Counted from the stretch's first letter, positions 24,760 through 33,514 are shown. The stretch: 64,000 nucleotides of DNA from Pectobacterium aroidearum (GCF_041228105.1 NZ_CP166097.1:372001-436000); one strand, 5' to 3'. Notes: generated by a model from the letters alone, not told the origin. Numbers and translations are program-made.

Positions 24760-26955
24760 ATGAACGCCAGGAAGAACTTCACTCCACCTACCGGGAAAAC
24801 GCGTTTTCCTATTCCCTCCGCGTTAGCCGTCGCCGTCACGGCGGCCATGGCTGTGCTAAGCGGTATCGCGATACCCGCCCTGGCTGAAACGGGCGAGCGC
24901 GATGATTCCACTATCGTGGTTGAAGCCAAAGACGCGGAAGCCGTACAGGGGCTGGTGGCGGGCGGCATGTCGGCGCGTTCGTCCAGTACCGGGCTGCTGG
25001 GCAAAAAGGATGTCATGGATACGCCGTTTAACGTCAGCAATGTGACCTCAGCGTTTATTGAAAACAAGCAGGCACAAACGCTAGGGCAGGTGGTTGCCCA
25101 TGACGCCTCGGTGCGTGTGAGCAGTTCTCAGGGCGGTCTGCTGGATTCTTATTACATTCGCGGTTTTCCACTCAACGAAGGAAACCTGAGCGACATCGCC
25201 ATGAACGGCGTCTACGGTGTTGCCCCCAACTATCAGCTGATGACCGACTACATTGAGCGGGTGGAAGTGCTGAAAGGGCCGTCGGCGTTGCTGTATGGGC
25301 TGTCGCCTAATAGCAGCGTGGGCGGCGTGATTAACGCCGTCACCAAACGCCCAACCACCGTAGGCAATCTGACCCGCCTCACCACCAGCTGGCAGTCTGA
25401 TTCCCAACTCACGCAGCATGCGGATATTTCCCGCGTCTATGCGCTGGAAAATAACAATCTGCTCGGCGTCCGTTTTAATGGCAACTATGGCTATGGCGAC
25501 ACCGTGTGGAATGGCAGCGATAAGCGCACACAGGTCGGCGCGCTTGGGTTGGATTTCTCGTCAGAACGTTTCCGTGCCACGTTGGATCTCATCACGCAGC
25601 ACCTGAAAACGCGTGCGCCGTCGCGACCTTATTCGTTCGCGGCGGGAGTGACCGTACCCGACGCACCAGATGGCAACACCAATATTTCCCAACCGTGGGG
25701 CTTCTGGCACTCCAAAGATCAGTCGGTGCTGCTGCATACCGAATACGATCTGGCGGATAACGTCACCTGGTTTACCGATTTAGGCGGTTCCAGCGCACAC
25801 GTGAGCCGACTGTCGGAGCAGGTGCCGCAGGTGATTAATAACAATGGTGATATTCGTTCCGGCGTAGGGAATTACCGCTTTACCACCAGTCGTTACAACT
25901 TCGCGACCGGCGTGCGCGCGGATGTGGAAACCGGAGCGGTGACGCACAAACTGTCGGCACAGACCAGCTACTATCGCGATCGTCAGGCCAGCGCCAGCAG
26001 AGCGGGAACGGCCATTGATTCAAATATTTACAACCCTGTCTCTGCGCCAGCACAGGATATCGCCGCGCCCTCGAGTATCTACAAACGCTCTTCTACCGCG
26101 CTGTCAGGCATCGCACTGGCAGATACGCTCGGCTTCTGGAACGATGCGCTGCAAGTCACGGGTGGGCTGCGCTATCAGCAGATCAACTCGGATAACTTCG
26201 CTGCGCCAGATGGCGGGGCGCGCTCTTCTTATGACAAGAGCGCAATCACCCCGATGCTCGGGGTGATTGTTAAACCCTGGCAGCACGTCTCGCTCTATGC
26301 CAACTACATTGAGGGGCTGAGTAAAGGGGACGTGGCACCCACGACGGCTAGCAATGCGGGGCAAGTGCTGTCGCCGTATAAGAGCAAACAGTACGAGGCT
26401 GGGGTGAAAGTGGACGCGCTGGGGACGATCTCCACGCTGAGCGTTTTCCAGATCACCAAACCGAGCGGTGCGCTGGTTAACGGCACGTTTGTTGATGCCA
26501 ACGAACAGCGTAATCGGGGTATTGAACTGGATGTGGTCGGTTCACCGCTGGAAGACCTGCGTCTGACGGGCGGCGTGATGCTGCTGGATGCCGAGTTGAC
26601 CAAAAGTGTGACGCCGGGGGCGCAGGGCAAGCGTGCGCCGGGCACGTCGCGTTTTCAGGCTAACGCCGGCGTGGAATATGACCTGCCGTTCCTGCGCGAT
26701 CTGACGCTGAGCGCCAACGTCACCCATAACGGGAAGCAGAACGTCAACACCATCAATACCCAATCCATTCCTTCCTGGACCACGGTTGATTTCGGCGCGC
26801 GTTACAAGACGCGAATCTACAACGCGCCCACCACGTTCCGCGCGGATGTCCTTAACGCCTTTGACCGCAATTACTGGTCTGGTGTGACGTCGTTCAGCAC
26901 GGTATCGCAAGGAACGCCGCGGACGCTGATGCTGTCTGTGGCGGTTGATTTCTAA
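24760..26955 (+). CDS. TonB-dependent siderophore receptor
   Basis: 731-residue outer-membrane receptor. A long signal peptide (to about residue 43, IPALAETGE) precedes a TonB-box-like DSTIVVEAKD. The plug domain follows, with DTPFNVSNVTSAFIENKQAQTLGQVV, YYIRGFPLNEGNLSDIAMNG and IERVEVLKGPSALLYGLSPN, then the 22-strand barrel with the C-terminal LMLSVAVDF. This layout is typical of ferric hydroxamate/carboxylate receptors. Start at ATG 24760; the ribosome-binding site is poor. It lies directly after the NIS synthetase gene and a terminator-like hairpin, so expression may be partly independent. Confidence 0.93.
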   Translation: MNARKNFTPPTGKTRFPIPSALAVAVTAAMAVLSGIAIPALAETGERDDSTIVVEAKDAEAVQGLVAGGMSARSSSTGLLGKKDVMDTPFNVSNVTSAFIENKQAQTLGQVVAHDASVRVSSSQGGLLDSYYIRGFPLNEGNLSDIAMNGVYGVAPNYQLMTDYIERVEVLKGPSALLYGLSPNSSVGGVINAVTKRPTTVGNLTRLTTSWQSDSQLTQHADISRVYALENNNLLGVRFNGNYGYGDTVWNGSDKRTQVGALGLDFSSERFRATLDLITQHLKTRAPSRPYSFAAGVTVPDAPDGNTNISQPWGFWHSKDQSVLLHTEYDLADNVTWFTDLGGSSAHVSRLSEQVPQVINNNGDIRSGVGNYRFTTSRYNFATGVRADVETGAVTHKLSAQTSYYRDRQASASRAGTAIDSNIYNPVSAPAQDIAAPSSIYKRSSTALSGIALADTLGFWNDALQVTGGLRYQQINSDNFAAPDGGARSSYDKSAITPMLGVIVKPWQHVSLYANYIEGLSKGDVAPTTASNAGQVLSPYKSKQYEAGVKVDALGTISTLSVFQITKPSGALVNGTFVDANEQRNRGIELDVVGSPLEDLRLTGGVMLLDAELTKSVTPGAQGKRAPGTSRFQANAGVEYDLPFLRDLTLSANVTHNGKQNVNTINTQSIPSWTTVDFGARYKTRIYNAPTTFRADVLNAFDRNYWSGVTSFSTVSQGTPRTLMLSVAVDF

Positions 26956-26996
26956 GGATAGGCATTTTTCAGGAACCGAACGTTAAGGAGATAGCG

Positions 26997-28400
26997 ATGA
27001 GCAACCTGTTTAGCTTTGCCGCAGTGTCTTCCCCCGCTGTCGCGCAGGCCCACTGGCCTGAGAGACTGACGCCTTATCTGGATAGTGAGATTGAGCAGTT
27101 TCTTTTCAACTCGCCGCAAAGGTTGTCATGGCTGGTTGAGCTGTATGGGTCGCCGCTGAATATTGTCTGGCCTCACACGGTGGCCAACAATATCGCGGCA
27201 TTGCGAACGGTGTTGCAGCGCCACGATGTGGACTGCCGCCTGTACTACGGCGCGAAGGTGAACAAATCACCGGGGCTGGTGCAGGCGGCCGTTAACGCGG
27301 GCGTCGGCGTGGATGTTTCCAGTTTACAGGAGCTGAAAGATGCCCTGCGGGCTGGCTGTGACGGCGCGCGACTGTGCGCCACGGGGCCAGCGAAAACGCG
27401 CGAGTTCCTGATGGCGTTGGTTAATCACCGTGCCCTCATCGTGTTGGACTCGCCGGAAGAGTTCGACGAGGTGCTCGCGCTGGCGGATGTGCTGCGCGTG
27501 ACGGAGCCAGTACGCGTTTTGCTGCGCTATCGCCCGTCGTTCGCACAGGCCAGCCGGTTTGGCATGCTGGCCGATGAGGCCGCACGCTGTCTGGAGACAC
27601 TGAGCATCAGACAGGATGCGCTTCGGCTGGAAGGCTTTCATTTCCATCTGGGCGGTTATGAGCCCGATACCCGCGTGGCCGCATTGTCTGAGGTGCTGCC
27701 ATTGCTAGAGCAGGCGCGCGCAAAGGGATTGCAGCCCGCCATTATTGATATCGGCGGTGGATTACCGATTCAATATCTTCCGGCCTCACGCTATCAGGAT
27801 TATTTAGCGAAGCAGAATGGGGCGGACTATCGCCACGGTCAGGTGCCGACCTCGTTTTACCCATATGGCGGCGAGTGTTCAGCAGCTGATTATCTTGAGG
27901 CATTTCTGTCAGCCTCAGTCGGGGATACCCGTGTGGCAGAGGTGCTCAAACAACACGGCTTGATTCTGGCGATTGAGCCGGGACGCAGCCTGGCTGACCA
28001 AAGTGCGATTACGGTATTTCGCGTGACGCGAACGCGTCGCCAGCCAGACGGCAACCACGTTGTGTTTGTGGAAGGCAGTAGCTTCAGCGCCTGTGAAACC
28101 TGGTTTAACTCTGAGTTTTTGATTGATCCTCTGCATGTTTTTTCCGTCAAAAAAGACACCCCTCCGACGCCGGGCAAAGCCTGGATCGCCGGACACAGCT
28201 GTCTGGACGACGATGTCATTACGAACCGATTGATTCATTTTCGAACCGTGCCGCAGCCAGGTGATTTACTGATTTATGCGAATACGGCGGGATACCAGAT
28301 GGACCTGCTGGAGAACGCGTTTCATCGACATCCGCTGCCTGCGCGCTTGTGTGCGTTCAAAGGTAAGAAAGGTGAGCTGATTTTTTCCAGTGATAACTGA
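26997..28400 (+). CDS. Fold-type III PLP-dependent decarboxylase, SbnH/Y4yA-like
   Basis: 467 residues of the ornithine/diaminopimelate decarboxylase group. The PLP lysine is Lys87 in YYGAKVNKS (usually YAxKAN). Other conserved pieces: GFHFHLGGYE (His stacking on PLP), IIDIGGGLPIQY (phosphate-binding Gly loop), IEPGRSLADQ and SCLDDDVITNR near the C terminus (Cys-Asp active-site pair from the neighbouring subunit). AAGGAG precedes the ATG. In staphyloferrin B synthesis SbnH decarboxylates the citryl-diaminopropionate intermediate. Here it could do the same or decarboxylate free diaminopropionate. It resembles, from memory, Y4yA of Rhizobium NGR234. Confidence 0.88.
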   Translation: MSNLFSFAAVSSPAVAQAHWPERLTPYLDSEIEQFLFNSPQRLSWLVELYGSPLNIVWPHTVANNIAALRTVLQRHDVDCRLYYGAKVNKSPGLVQAAVNAGVGVDVSSLQELKDALRAGCDGARLCATGPAKTREFLMALVNHRALIVLDSPEEFDEVLALADVLRVTEPVRVLLRYRPSFAQASRFGMLADEAARCLETLSIRQDALRLEGFHFHLGGYEPDTRVAALSEVLPLLEQARAKGLQPAIIDIGGGLPIQYLPASRYQDYLAKQNGADYRHGQVPTSFYPYGGECSAADYLEAFLSASVGDTRVAEVLKQHGLILAIEPGRSLADQSAITVFRVTRTRRQPDGNHVVFVEGSSFSACETWFNSEFLIDPLHVFSVKKDTPPTPGKAWIAGHSCLDDDVITNRLIHFRTVPQPGDLLIYANTAGYQMDLLENAFHRHPLPARLCAFKGKKGELIFSSDN

Positions 28401-28413
28401 ATGGAGCAGAACC

Positions 28414-29430
28414 ATGATCCTGAATAAAGTAACTGACTTGATTGGTAATACCCCCGTTATACAAATTCCGGTTCCCTATGGGGATACGCGTTTGTTTTTA
28501 AAAGTGGAGAAGAACAATCCCGGCGGCAGCATGAAGGATCGCATGGCGCGCAACATGATTGTCGCCGGGTTGAAGTCAGGCAAAATTCGCCCCGGCGGCA
28601 CTATCGTCGAGTCGTCGTCGGGTAATACCGGTATCGGGCTGGCGCTGGCGTCGATCGAATATGGCCTGCGCTTTATCGCCGTGGTCGATCACCACGCGGC
28701 ACAGGACAAAATTGCCATCATGCGTGCGCTCGGCGCGGAAATTCGCTACGTCTCCGGCGACTACGGTGAAGATGAAGTGGCGGTGGTGGAACGTCAACGC
28801 ATGGCGGCACAGTTGGCACAGGAAATTCCCGGTGCGGTGTTTATGAATCAATCGGATAACGCGGCGAATGCGGGCGGCTACGCTGATTTTGTGCGTGAGC
28901 TGTTCAGCCAGATTGGCAAGATCGACGCGTTTGTCGGCTGCGTGGGCACTGGCGGATCGATGACCGGTATTTCGCACGGCCTGAAAGTCCATAACCCGGA
29001 TATTACGACCATTGCCGTTGAACCAGTGGGTTCTATTGTCTTCGGCCACCCCGGCAAACCTTACTACCAGTCTGGCACCGGTACGCCAGCCGGAGATACC
29101 GTGGGGCTGGTGCTGGATTATAGCTGCATCGACTGTGGCGAGCAGGTTTCGGATGCGCAGGCGTTTGAAACCGCACGCTATATCGCGCGGCACTATGGTT
29201 TGCTGGTCGGCGGCTCGACGGGCGGGGTGATCTATAAAGCGCTGGAATTGATCTATCAGGATCGCATCGGCGGCAACGTTGTGCTGGCGATTGCCGACGG
29301 CGGTGAAAAATACCTGCATACGGTGTTTAACGAAGAGTGGCTGGCGGCGCGTAATCTGACGGATAGCGGCGTATGGCACGATCTGGATCGCTGGCTGGGC
29401 AACGCGATTTCTCTGGAGCAGGCAAGCTAA
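28414..29430 (+). CDS. SbnA-like PLP enzyme (cysteine synthase family), predicted ACEGA synthase
   Basis: 338 residues of fold-type II PLP enzymes. The PLP lysine is Lys41 in GGSMKDRMARNM; ESSSGNTGIGLALASIEYG and GTGGSMTGISHGLK bind substrate and phosphate; GGSTGGVIYKALEL lies near the C terminus. True CysK proteins have a different lysine motif, while SbnA and cystathionine-synthase-like members share SMKDR. SbnA joins O-phospho-L-serine and L-glutamate to N-(1-amino-1-carboxyl-2-ethyl)-glutamate (ACEGA). That role is inferred from family and from the neighbouring opine dehydrogenase and serine-kinase-like genes. Start at ATG 28414 after GGAGCAG, 13 bases past the decarboxylase stop. Confidence 0.85.
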   Translation: MILNKVTDLIGNTPVIQIPVPYGDTRLFLKVEKNNPGGSMKDRMARNMIVAGLKSGKIRPGGTIVESSSGNTGIGLALASIEYGLRFIAVVDHHAAQDKIAIMRALGAEIRYVSGDYGEDEVAVVERQRMAAQLAQEIPGAVFMNQSDNAANAGGYADFVRELFSQIGKIDAFVGCVGTGGSMTGISHGLKVHNPDITTIAVEPVGSIVFGHPGKPYYQSGTGTPAGDTVGLVLDYSCIDCGEQVSDAQAFETARYIARHYGLLVGGSTGGVIYKALELIYQDRIGGNVVLAIADGGEKYLHTVFNEEWLAARNLTDSGVWHDLDRWLGNAISLEQAS

Positions 29431-29440
29431 GGAGTTAAGG

Positions 29441-30598
29441 ATGACCGAAGCGCTAAGCGGGCAGCCGCTTAACGTGGTGATTTGCGGGGCCGGTAAGACC
29501 GGCCATCTCGCCACGGTACTGTTTACACAACTGCCGGACGTCAGGGTGACGCTGCTGGGTAGCCATCCGCGCCTGCCGGAAGCCTATCAGCAGCACGGTA
29601 AACGGCTACATGCCCTGTTGCCGGATGGCGAGACGCTGACGGCCACGCCGGACTGCGTGACCTGCGATCCGGCGGAAGCCTGCCGCGATGCGGACGTCGT
29701 TATCATCACCGTTCCTGCTAACTTCCGCGCCGATCTTCTGGCGCGGATTGTTCCTCATCTGCCCGCCAACAAACCGGTTTATGTTGGCGCCATTCCCGGT
29801 TTTTGCGGTTTTGACTGGCTGGCTGAACGCGAGCTGGCCGCTCGTCCGAACGTGGTGATTTGGGGCATGAAGGACGTTGCGCACATTGCGTTTGATTTAC
29901 TGCCGGGTCAGTCGATCAAAATGGGCGGCGAAAAGGCCACGCTGTATGTCGCCACGCATCGGCGTGAAACGGCTGCGAGCCAGCAGGCGCTGATGGCACT
30001 GTTGCAACGACTCTATTCTGCACCAGTGGTGCTGTTACCGGATTATCTGGAGATCACGCTGACGCCGGGTAACCCGATTATGCACAGTGCAGTGATTTAT
30101 GGCCTGATCGGTCCCTATGGACAGTGGCACGCCCGACCGCTCTCACAGCCGCTGTGCTGGTGGAATGATTGCCCGGAACTCGGTGCCTATTATCTGGAAC
30201 GTATGGACGAGGAGAACCAACGGCTGTGTGCAGCGCTGGAGGCGCGGCTTGGTGTGCAGTTGGATTCGGTGCTGCCGCTCAAGCAGGAGATTATCGATGC
30301 CTATGGTGAGCAGATTGCCGATGCGCACACGATGCTCTCTGTGCTGCGCACCAATCAGGCTTACCACGGCATCGGTCTGCCGCTGCGAAAAGATGGCGCG
30401 GGCGGGTATGTGTTTGATACGCAGCATCGGGTGTTTCAGGAGGATATCGCTTACGGCCTGAGCCTGCTGGTGACCATCGCGGAGAATCTGGCCGTTAGCG
30501 TGCCGTACATTGAGGAAGTCTACCGGTGGTGCAGCGATTATATGGGCACTTCCACGCAGGATCGTCCCGACTATTTCCCGCCACAGTGGCTGAAATGA
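29441..30598 (+). CDS. Octopine/opine dehydrogenase family enzyme, predicted ACEGA dehydrogenase
   Basis: 385 residues. The N-terminal Rossmann domain (VVICGAGKTGHLATVLF, residues about 12-28; DVVIITVPANFRADLL) binds NAD(P)H. The C-terminal helical octopine-dehydrogenase domain has TLTPGNPIMHSAVIYGLIGP, whose His is the likely catalytic acid/base, and a hydrophobic substrate pocket. Family enzymes interconvert an amino acid plus a 2-oxo acid with a secondary amine dicarboxylate. ACEGA has exactly that structure, so the oxidative direction would release L-2,3-diaminopropionate and 2-oxoglutarate. This is the step done by SbnB, a different family, in staphyloferrin B synthesis. AAGGAGTTAAGG precedes the ATG. 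Confidence 0.85.
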   Translation: MTEALSGQPLNVVICGAGKTGHLATVLFTQLPDVRVTLLGSHPRLPEAYQQHGKRLHALLPDGETLTATPDCVTCDPAEACRDADVVIITVPANFRADLLARIVPHLPANKPVYVGAIPGFCGFDWLAERELAARPNVVIWGMKDVAHIAFDLLPGQSIKMGGEKATLYVATHRRETAASQQALMALLQRLYSAPVVLLPDYLEITLTPGNPIMHSAVIYGLIGPYGQWHARPLSQPLCWWNDCPELGAYYLERMDEENQRLCAALEARLGVQLDSVLPLKQEIIDAYGEQIADAHTMLSVLRTNQAYHGIGLPLRKDGAGGYVFDTQHRVFQEDIAYGLSLLVTIAENLAVSVPYIEEVYRWCSDYMGTSTQDRPDYFPPQWLK

Positions 30599-30635
30599 GA
30601 CGGGGTGACGTCGTGAAAGCAGAAGGAATTGACGC

Positions 30636-31886
30636 ATGCGCTTGAATGGGCAGGTGGCGTTCATCATCCACTTTATGTTTGTCGTACAGCTGGTGGCGAT
30701 GGGGGCGATGGAGATGAGCGGGCCGTTTTGGCCGCTGCATCTGGAAAGTATGTCGTCCGGTGCGGAACTGAGTATCGCGGGGATTGCCGTGTACATCGGG
30801 CCGATGCTGGGCATTATGCTGACCAGTGCCTTCTGGGGACGAATGGGCGATCGGCTGGGCAATAAAGCCATGATGATCCGCGCGCTGTTCGGGCTGGCGT
30901 TAACCCAGCTCGGGCTGGCGTGGGCCAATGACATCTGGACGATCGTCGCGCTGCGTTTTATTCAGGGCGCCTGTGCGGGGTATATCGCGCCCGCGCAGGC
31001 CTACGGCGTCGCGGTCGTCAGTCCGTTACAGCGTACGCGGCTGTTCGCCTGGCTTCAGGTGTCTACCAACGTCGGATCGCTGCTAGGGGCGATAGTCGGT
31101 GGGCTGATCCTCGACTACCTGAACTTCTTCTGGATCAACCTGAGCGCCGCGATCCTGTGCGCGCTGTGTGGCATTACCGTGGCGCTGTTCCTGCCGCATG
31201 TCGCCCCCGATGTCCCTGCGGTTCCGCCTGCGGATGCACAGGAGAAAAGCACACCGCGCAGGCGGCTTTGGGCGTTGTCGCCGATTTCCGGCCTGCTGCT
31301 GATTTCCGGCCTGTTGCTGGCCAGCCGCATGATTCCGCAAACGCCGTTTTCCCTGTATATGGATGGCATTTTTCAGGTGGATAAATGGATTATCGGCCTG
31401 TGCTATGGCTTGCAGGCGACCGGTGTGATTGTCTCTGCATCGCTGTGGGCGCGCTATTTTGAAAACCTCTCGCTGTCCCAGACGCTGAGCCGCCTGTGTG
31501 TGGTTATGCTGGCCTGCGCCATCGTCACATTGACGGCCGCCACGATCCTGAATATCGCGATTTTCATCCCGCTTTATTTCCTGTGGGGCGTCCTGCTGGG
31601 GGCGACGACGCCGGTTCTGATGGCGCTGATTTCCCGTGCGGCTGGTGCCGGACAGCAGGGTTACATACTCGGTGTGGCGCAAAGCGTCAGCCAGTTTGCT
31701 TCGATTCTGGGCATTGCTTTGGGTGGATTGGTGCTCTACTCCCCCGGACTACGTTCGCTGTTCTTCTGCGTTGGCGCCGCGTATCTGGTGACCTTTCTGG
31801 TCTCGCTGATGCTGCTACGACACCTGCGGAAACAGGCGGAAAAACATGACTCTCTCTCGACGAAGGGAAATATCGAAAATGTGTAA
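30636..31886 (+). CDS. MFS exporter of the siderophore island
   Basis: 416-residue major facilitator with about 12 membrane helices. The cytoplasmic loop motif GRMGDRLGNKAMM (motif A, about residues 68-80) and the central charged loop (LPHVAPDVPAVPPADAQEKS, about residue 187) are clear. The second half has GVLLGATTPVLMALISRAAG. It lies 37 bases after the opine dehydrogenase gene. MFS proteins such as SbnD, AlcS or IucD-linked exporters release NIS siderophores, so siderophore secretion is the likely job. AAGGA precedes the ATG at a slightly long spacing. Confidence 0.9.
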   Translation: MRLNGQVAFIIHFMFVVQLVAMGAMEMSGPFWPLHLESMSSGAELSIAGIAVYIGPMLGIMLTSAFWGRMGDRLGNKAMMIRALFGLALTQLGLAWANDIWTIVALRFIQGACAGYIAPAQAYGVAVVSPLQRTRLFAWLQVSTNVGSLLGAIVGGLILDYLNFFWINLSAAILCALCGITVALFLPHVAPDVPAVPPADAQEKSTPRRRLWALSPISGLLLISGLLLASRMIPQTPFSLYMDGIFQVDKWIIGLCYGLQATGVIVSASLWARYFENLSLSQTLSRLCVVMLACAIVTLTAATILNIAIFIPLYFLWGVLLGATTPVLMALISRAAGAGQQGYILGVAQSVSQFASILGIALGGLVLYSPGLRSLFFCVGAAYLVTFLVSLMLLRHLRKQAEKHDSLSTKGNIENV

Positions 31887-33039
31887 TCGTTGGACGCGGC
31901 AATATTGCCGTCGGTTATTGCTGAGTGCGCTGTTGATGGTCGGTCTGTCGCCGCTGGTGGCGCAGGCTGAGCAAACTGCGCAAACCTCAACGTTTATTAA
32001 GGATGTGCTGGGGCGTGAGGTGAGGGTCAACACGCCGGTGCAGCGCGTCATGTTGGGGGAAGGACGTCAGCTTTATCTGGTCGCGATGCTCGACAGGGAA
32101 GATCCGGCGAAAAGGATCGTTGCCTGGCGGCGCGATTTGATTCAGTCCGATCCGGCAACGTGGCACCAGTACCGCGATCGTTTTCCTCAACTGGCGAAAA
32201 TTCCGACGTTCGACGGCACGGAGAAAGGGACGTTTGACGTGGAACAGGCGGTATCGCTGAAGCCGGACGTCATCATTATGAATATTGAGGCGCAGCGGGC
32301 GATTGTCGATGCGGGCTATGACCGGATACTGGATAGCGTCGGCATTCCGATTGTGTATGTCGATTTTCGCTATCACCCGCTGGAAAACACCGCGCCGACC
32401 CTGCGTCTGTTCGGCAAGTTGTTTCATCAGGAAGCGCGCGCCGAGGCGTTTCTCGCGTTCCGTGAGGCGCAGCTAAAACGTGTTTCCGACGTGCTGGCGG
32501 CGAAAAAGCCGCGTTCACCGCGCGTGTTCATTGAGCGGTTGGGGGGCTACACCGATGAGTGCTGCCTGACCTTCGGCCCAGATAACTTCGGTAAGTTCGT
32601 GCAACTGGCCGGTGGCGATAACGTTGCGGCAAAAAATGCGCCGAGCACTTTTATGCAGATGCACCCTGAACAGGTGATTGTGGAAAACCCTGAAGTGGTG
32701 GTGATCACCAGCGGCAACTTTGAAGCCTTCGTACCCGGCGGGCGCTGGATTGGATTGGGACCGGGGCAGGATGTGGTTGAAGGGCGCAAGCGGCTTGAAT
32801 GGTTTTTGGGACGGCCTGCGTATACCAACACCCTCGCGAAGCAGAAACGCGCGTTCTATGCCATCTGGCATCAGTTTTATAACGGGCCCTATGATTTCAT
32901 CGCGATTCAGCAATTGGCTGAGTGGTTTCACCCCGATCTATTCCGCGATCTCAACGCGGATGACACTTTCCGCCAGCTTCATCAGCAATTTTTACCGGTG
33001 GACTACCAGCCGGGCTATTTCGTCAGTCTTGCGCCGTAA
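31879..33039 (+). CDS. Periplasmic iron-siderophore binding protein, FecB/BtuF-like
   Basis: 386 residues. A Sec signal peptide (QYCRRLLLSALLMVGLSPLVAQAEQ) leads to a class III binding protein: FIKDVLGREVRVNTPVQRVMLGEGR at the first strand, SLKPDVIIMN, GIPIVYVDFR and a second lobe with FIERLGGYTDECCLTFGPDNFGKFVQLAGGDNVA. The cysteine pair (DECC) and the long C-terminal lobe are unusual for small FhuD-type proteins. I chose the ATG at 31879, which overlaps the MFS stop codon and has GAAGGGA upstream; a start at 31846 would add 11 residues. No cognate ABC permease or ATPase is in the window. Confidence 0.85.
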   Translation: MCNRWTRQYCRRLLLSALLMVGLSPLVAQAEQTAQTSTFIKDVLGREVRVNTPVQRVMLGEGRQLYLVAMLDREDPAKRIVAWRRDLIQSDPATWHQYRDRFPQLAKIPTFDGTEKGTFDVEQAVSLKPDVIIMNIEAQRAIVDAGYDRILDSVGIPIVYVDFRYHPLENTAPTLRLFGKLFHQEARAEAFLAFREAQLKRVSDVLAAKKPRSPRVFIERLGGYTDECCLTFGPDNFGKFVQLAGGDNVAAKNAPSTFMQMHPEQVIVENPEVVVITSGNFEAFVPGGRWIGLGPGQDVVEGRKRLEWFLGRPAYTNTLAKQKRAFYAIWHQFYNGPYDFIAIQQLAEWFHPDLFRDLNADDTFRQLHQQFLPVDYQPGYFVSLAP

Positions 33040-33047
33040 ATGAGAGG

Positions 33048-33072
33048 CAGCTCCGACGTTGCGTCGGAGCTG
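33048..33072. repeat. 11-bp perfect hairpin between the binding-protein and SbnI-like genes
   Basis: CAGCTCCGACG and CGTCGGAGCTG with a three-base loop TTG. No T-run follows, so it may tune read-through or protect the upstream mRNA rather than terminate fully. Confidence 0.55.
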
Positions 33073-33101
33073 TGCGTAACCGTTACGTCAGGAGGTGGAT
33101 A

Positions 33102-33512
33102 ATGTTTGAAGGTATGACCTACCAGATCGCTCTTACGCCCGTGCAGTTCCTGCTTCCCTCTGAAAATGTTGATATGTCGAACGTGGAATGTCTGATGGAG
33201 GACATTTGCCGCTGTGGCTGCTGGACGACACCGGTGCCCATAGAGAAAGAAACCGGAATTATTATGGACGGCAATCATCGGCTACGTGCGGCCACCGAGC
33301 TGGGATTGAAGCACATCCCCTGCGCGTTGCTTGATTATGAGGATCCTCGCGTGTCCGTTTATCACTGGAAGACCGGGCAACCTTTTTGCAAGAATCTGAT
33401 TATGCAGACCATTGTGACGGAAAAGGGTCTGTTTCCCTACAAGACCACACGTCATCTTTTCCAGCCTGCGCTGCCGTCGGTGAGCGTGGTACTGGATGAA
33501 CTGATGCGCTAA
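33102..33512 (+). CDS. Minimal ParB/Srx-fold protein resembling the serine kinase SbnI
   Basis: 136 residues. It shows a ParB N-terminal-type fold: IALTPVQFLLPSENVD with Glu21, then IIMDGNHRLRAATELGLKHIPCALLDYEDP with the DGxHR motif at residues 56-60. SbnI and archaeal SerK use this fold to phosphorylate free L-serine; as I recall, SbnI needs Glu20 and Asp58, almost the same positions as Glu21 and Asp56 here. SbnI is about 254 residues, so this is a half-length version lacking the C-terminal domain. A near-perfect AGGAGGTGG precedes the ATG at 33102. It probably supplies O-phosphoserine to the SbnA-like enzyme and closes the operon. Confidence 0.75.
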   Translation: MFEGMTYQIALTPVQFLLPSENVDMSNVECLMEDICRCGCWTTPVPIEKETGIIMDGNHRLRAATELGLKHIPCALLDYEDPRVSVYHWKTGQPFCKNLIMQTIVTEKGLFPYKTTRHLFQPALPSVSVVLDELMR

Positions 33513-33514
33513 TT

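Noticed and set aside
28414..29430. Plain cysteine synthase (cysK/cysM)
   Set aside because: The PLP-lysine motif SMKDR and the siderophore context fit SbnA-type enzymes better than O-acetylserine sulfhydrylases.
28576..29514. 312-codon antisense open frame opposite the SbnA-like gene
   Set aside because: The sense-strand protein is a clear PLP enzyme with all motifs; the antisense product has no recognisable domain.
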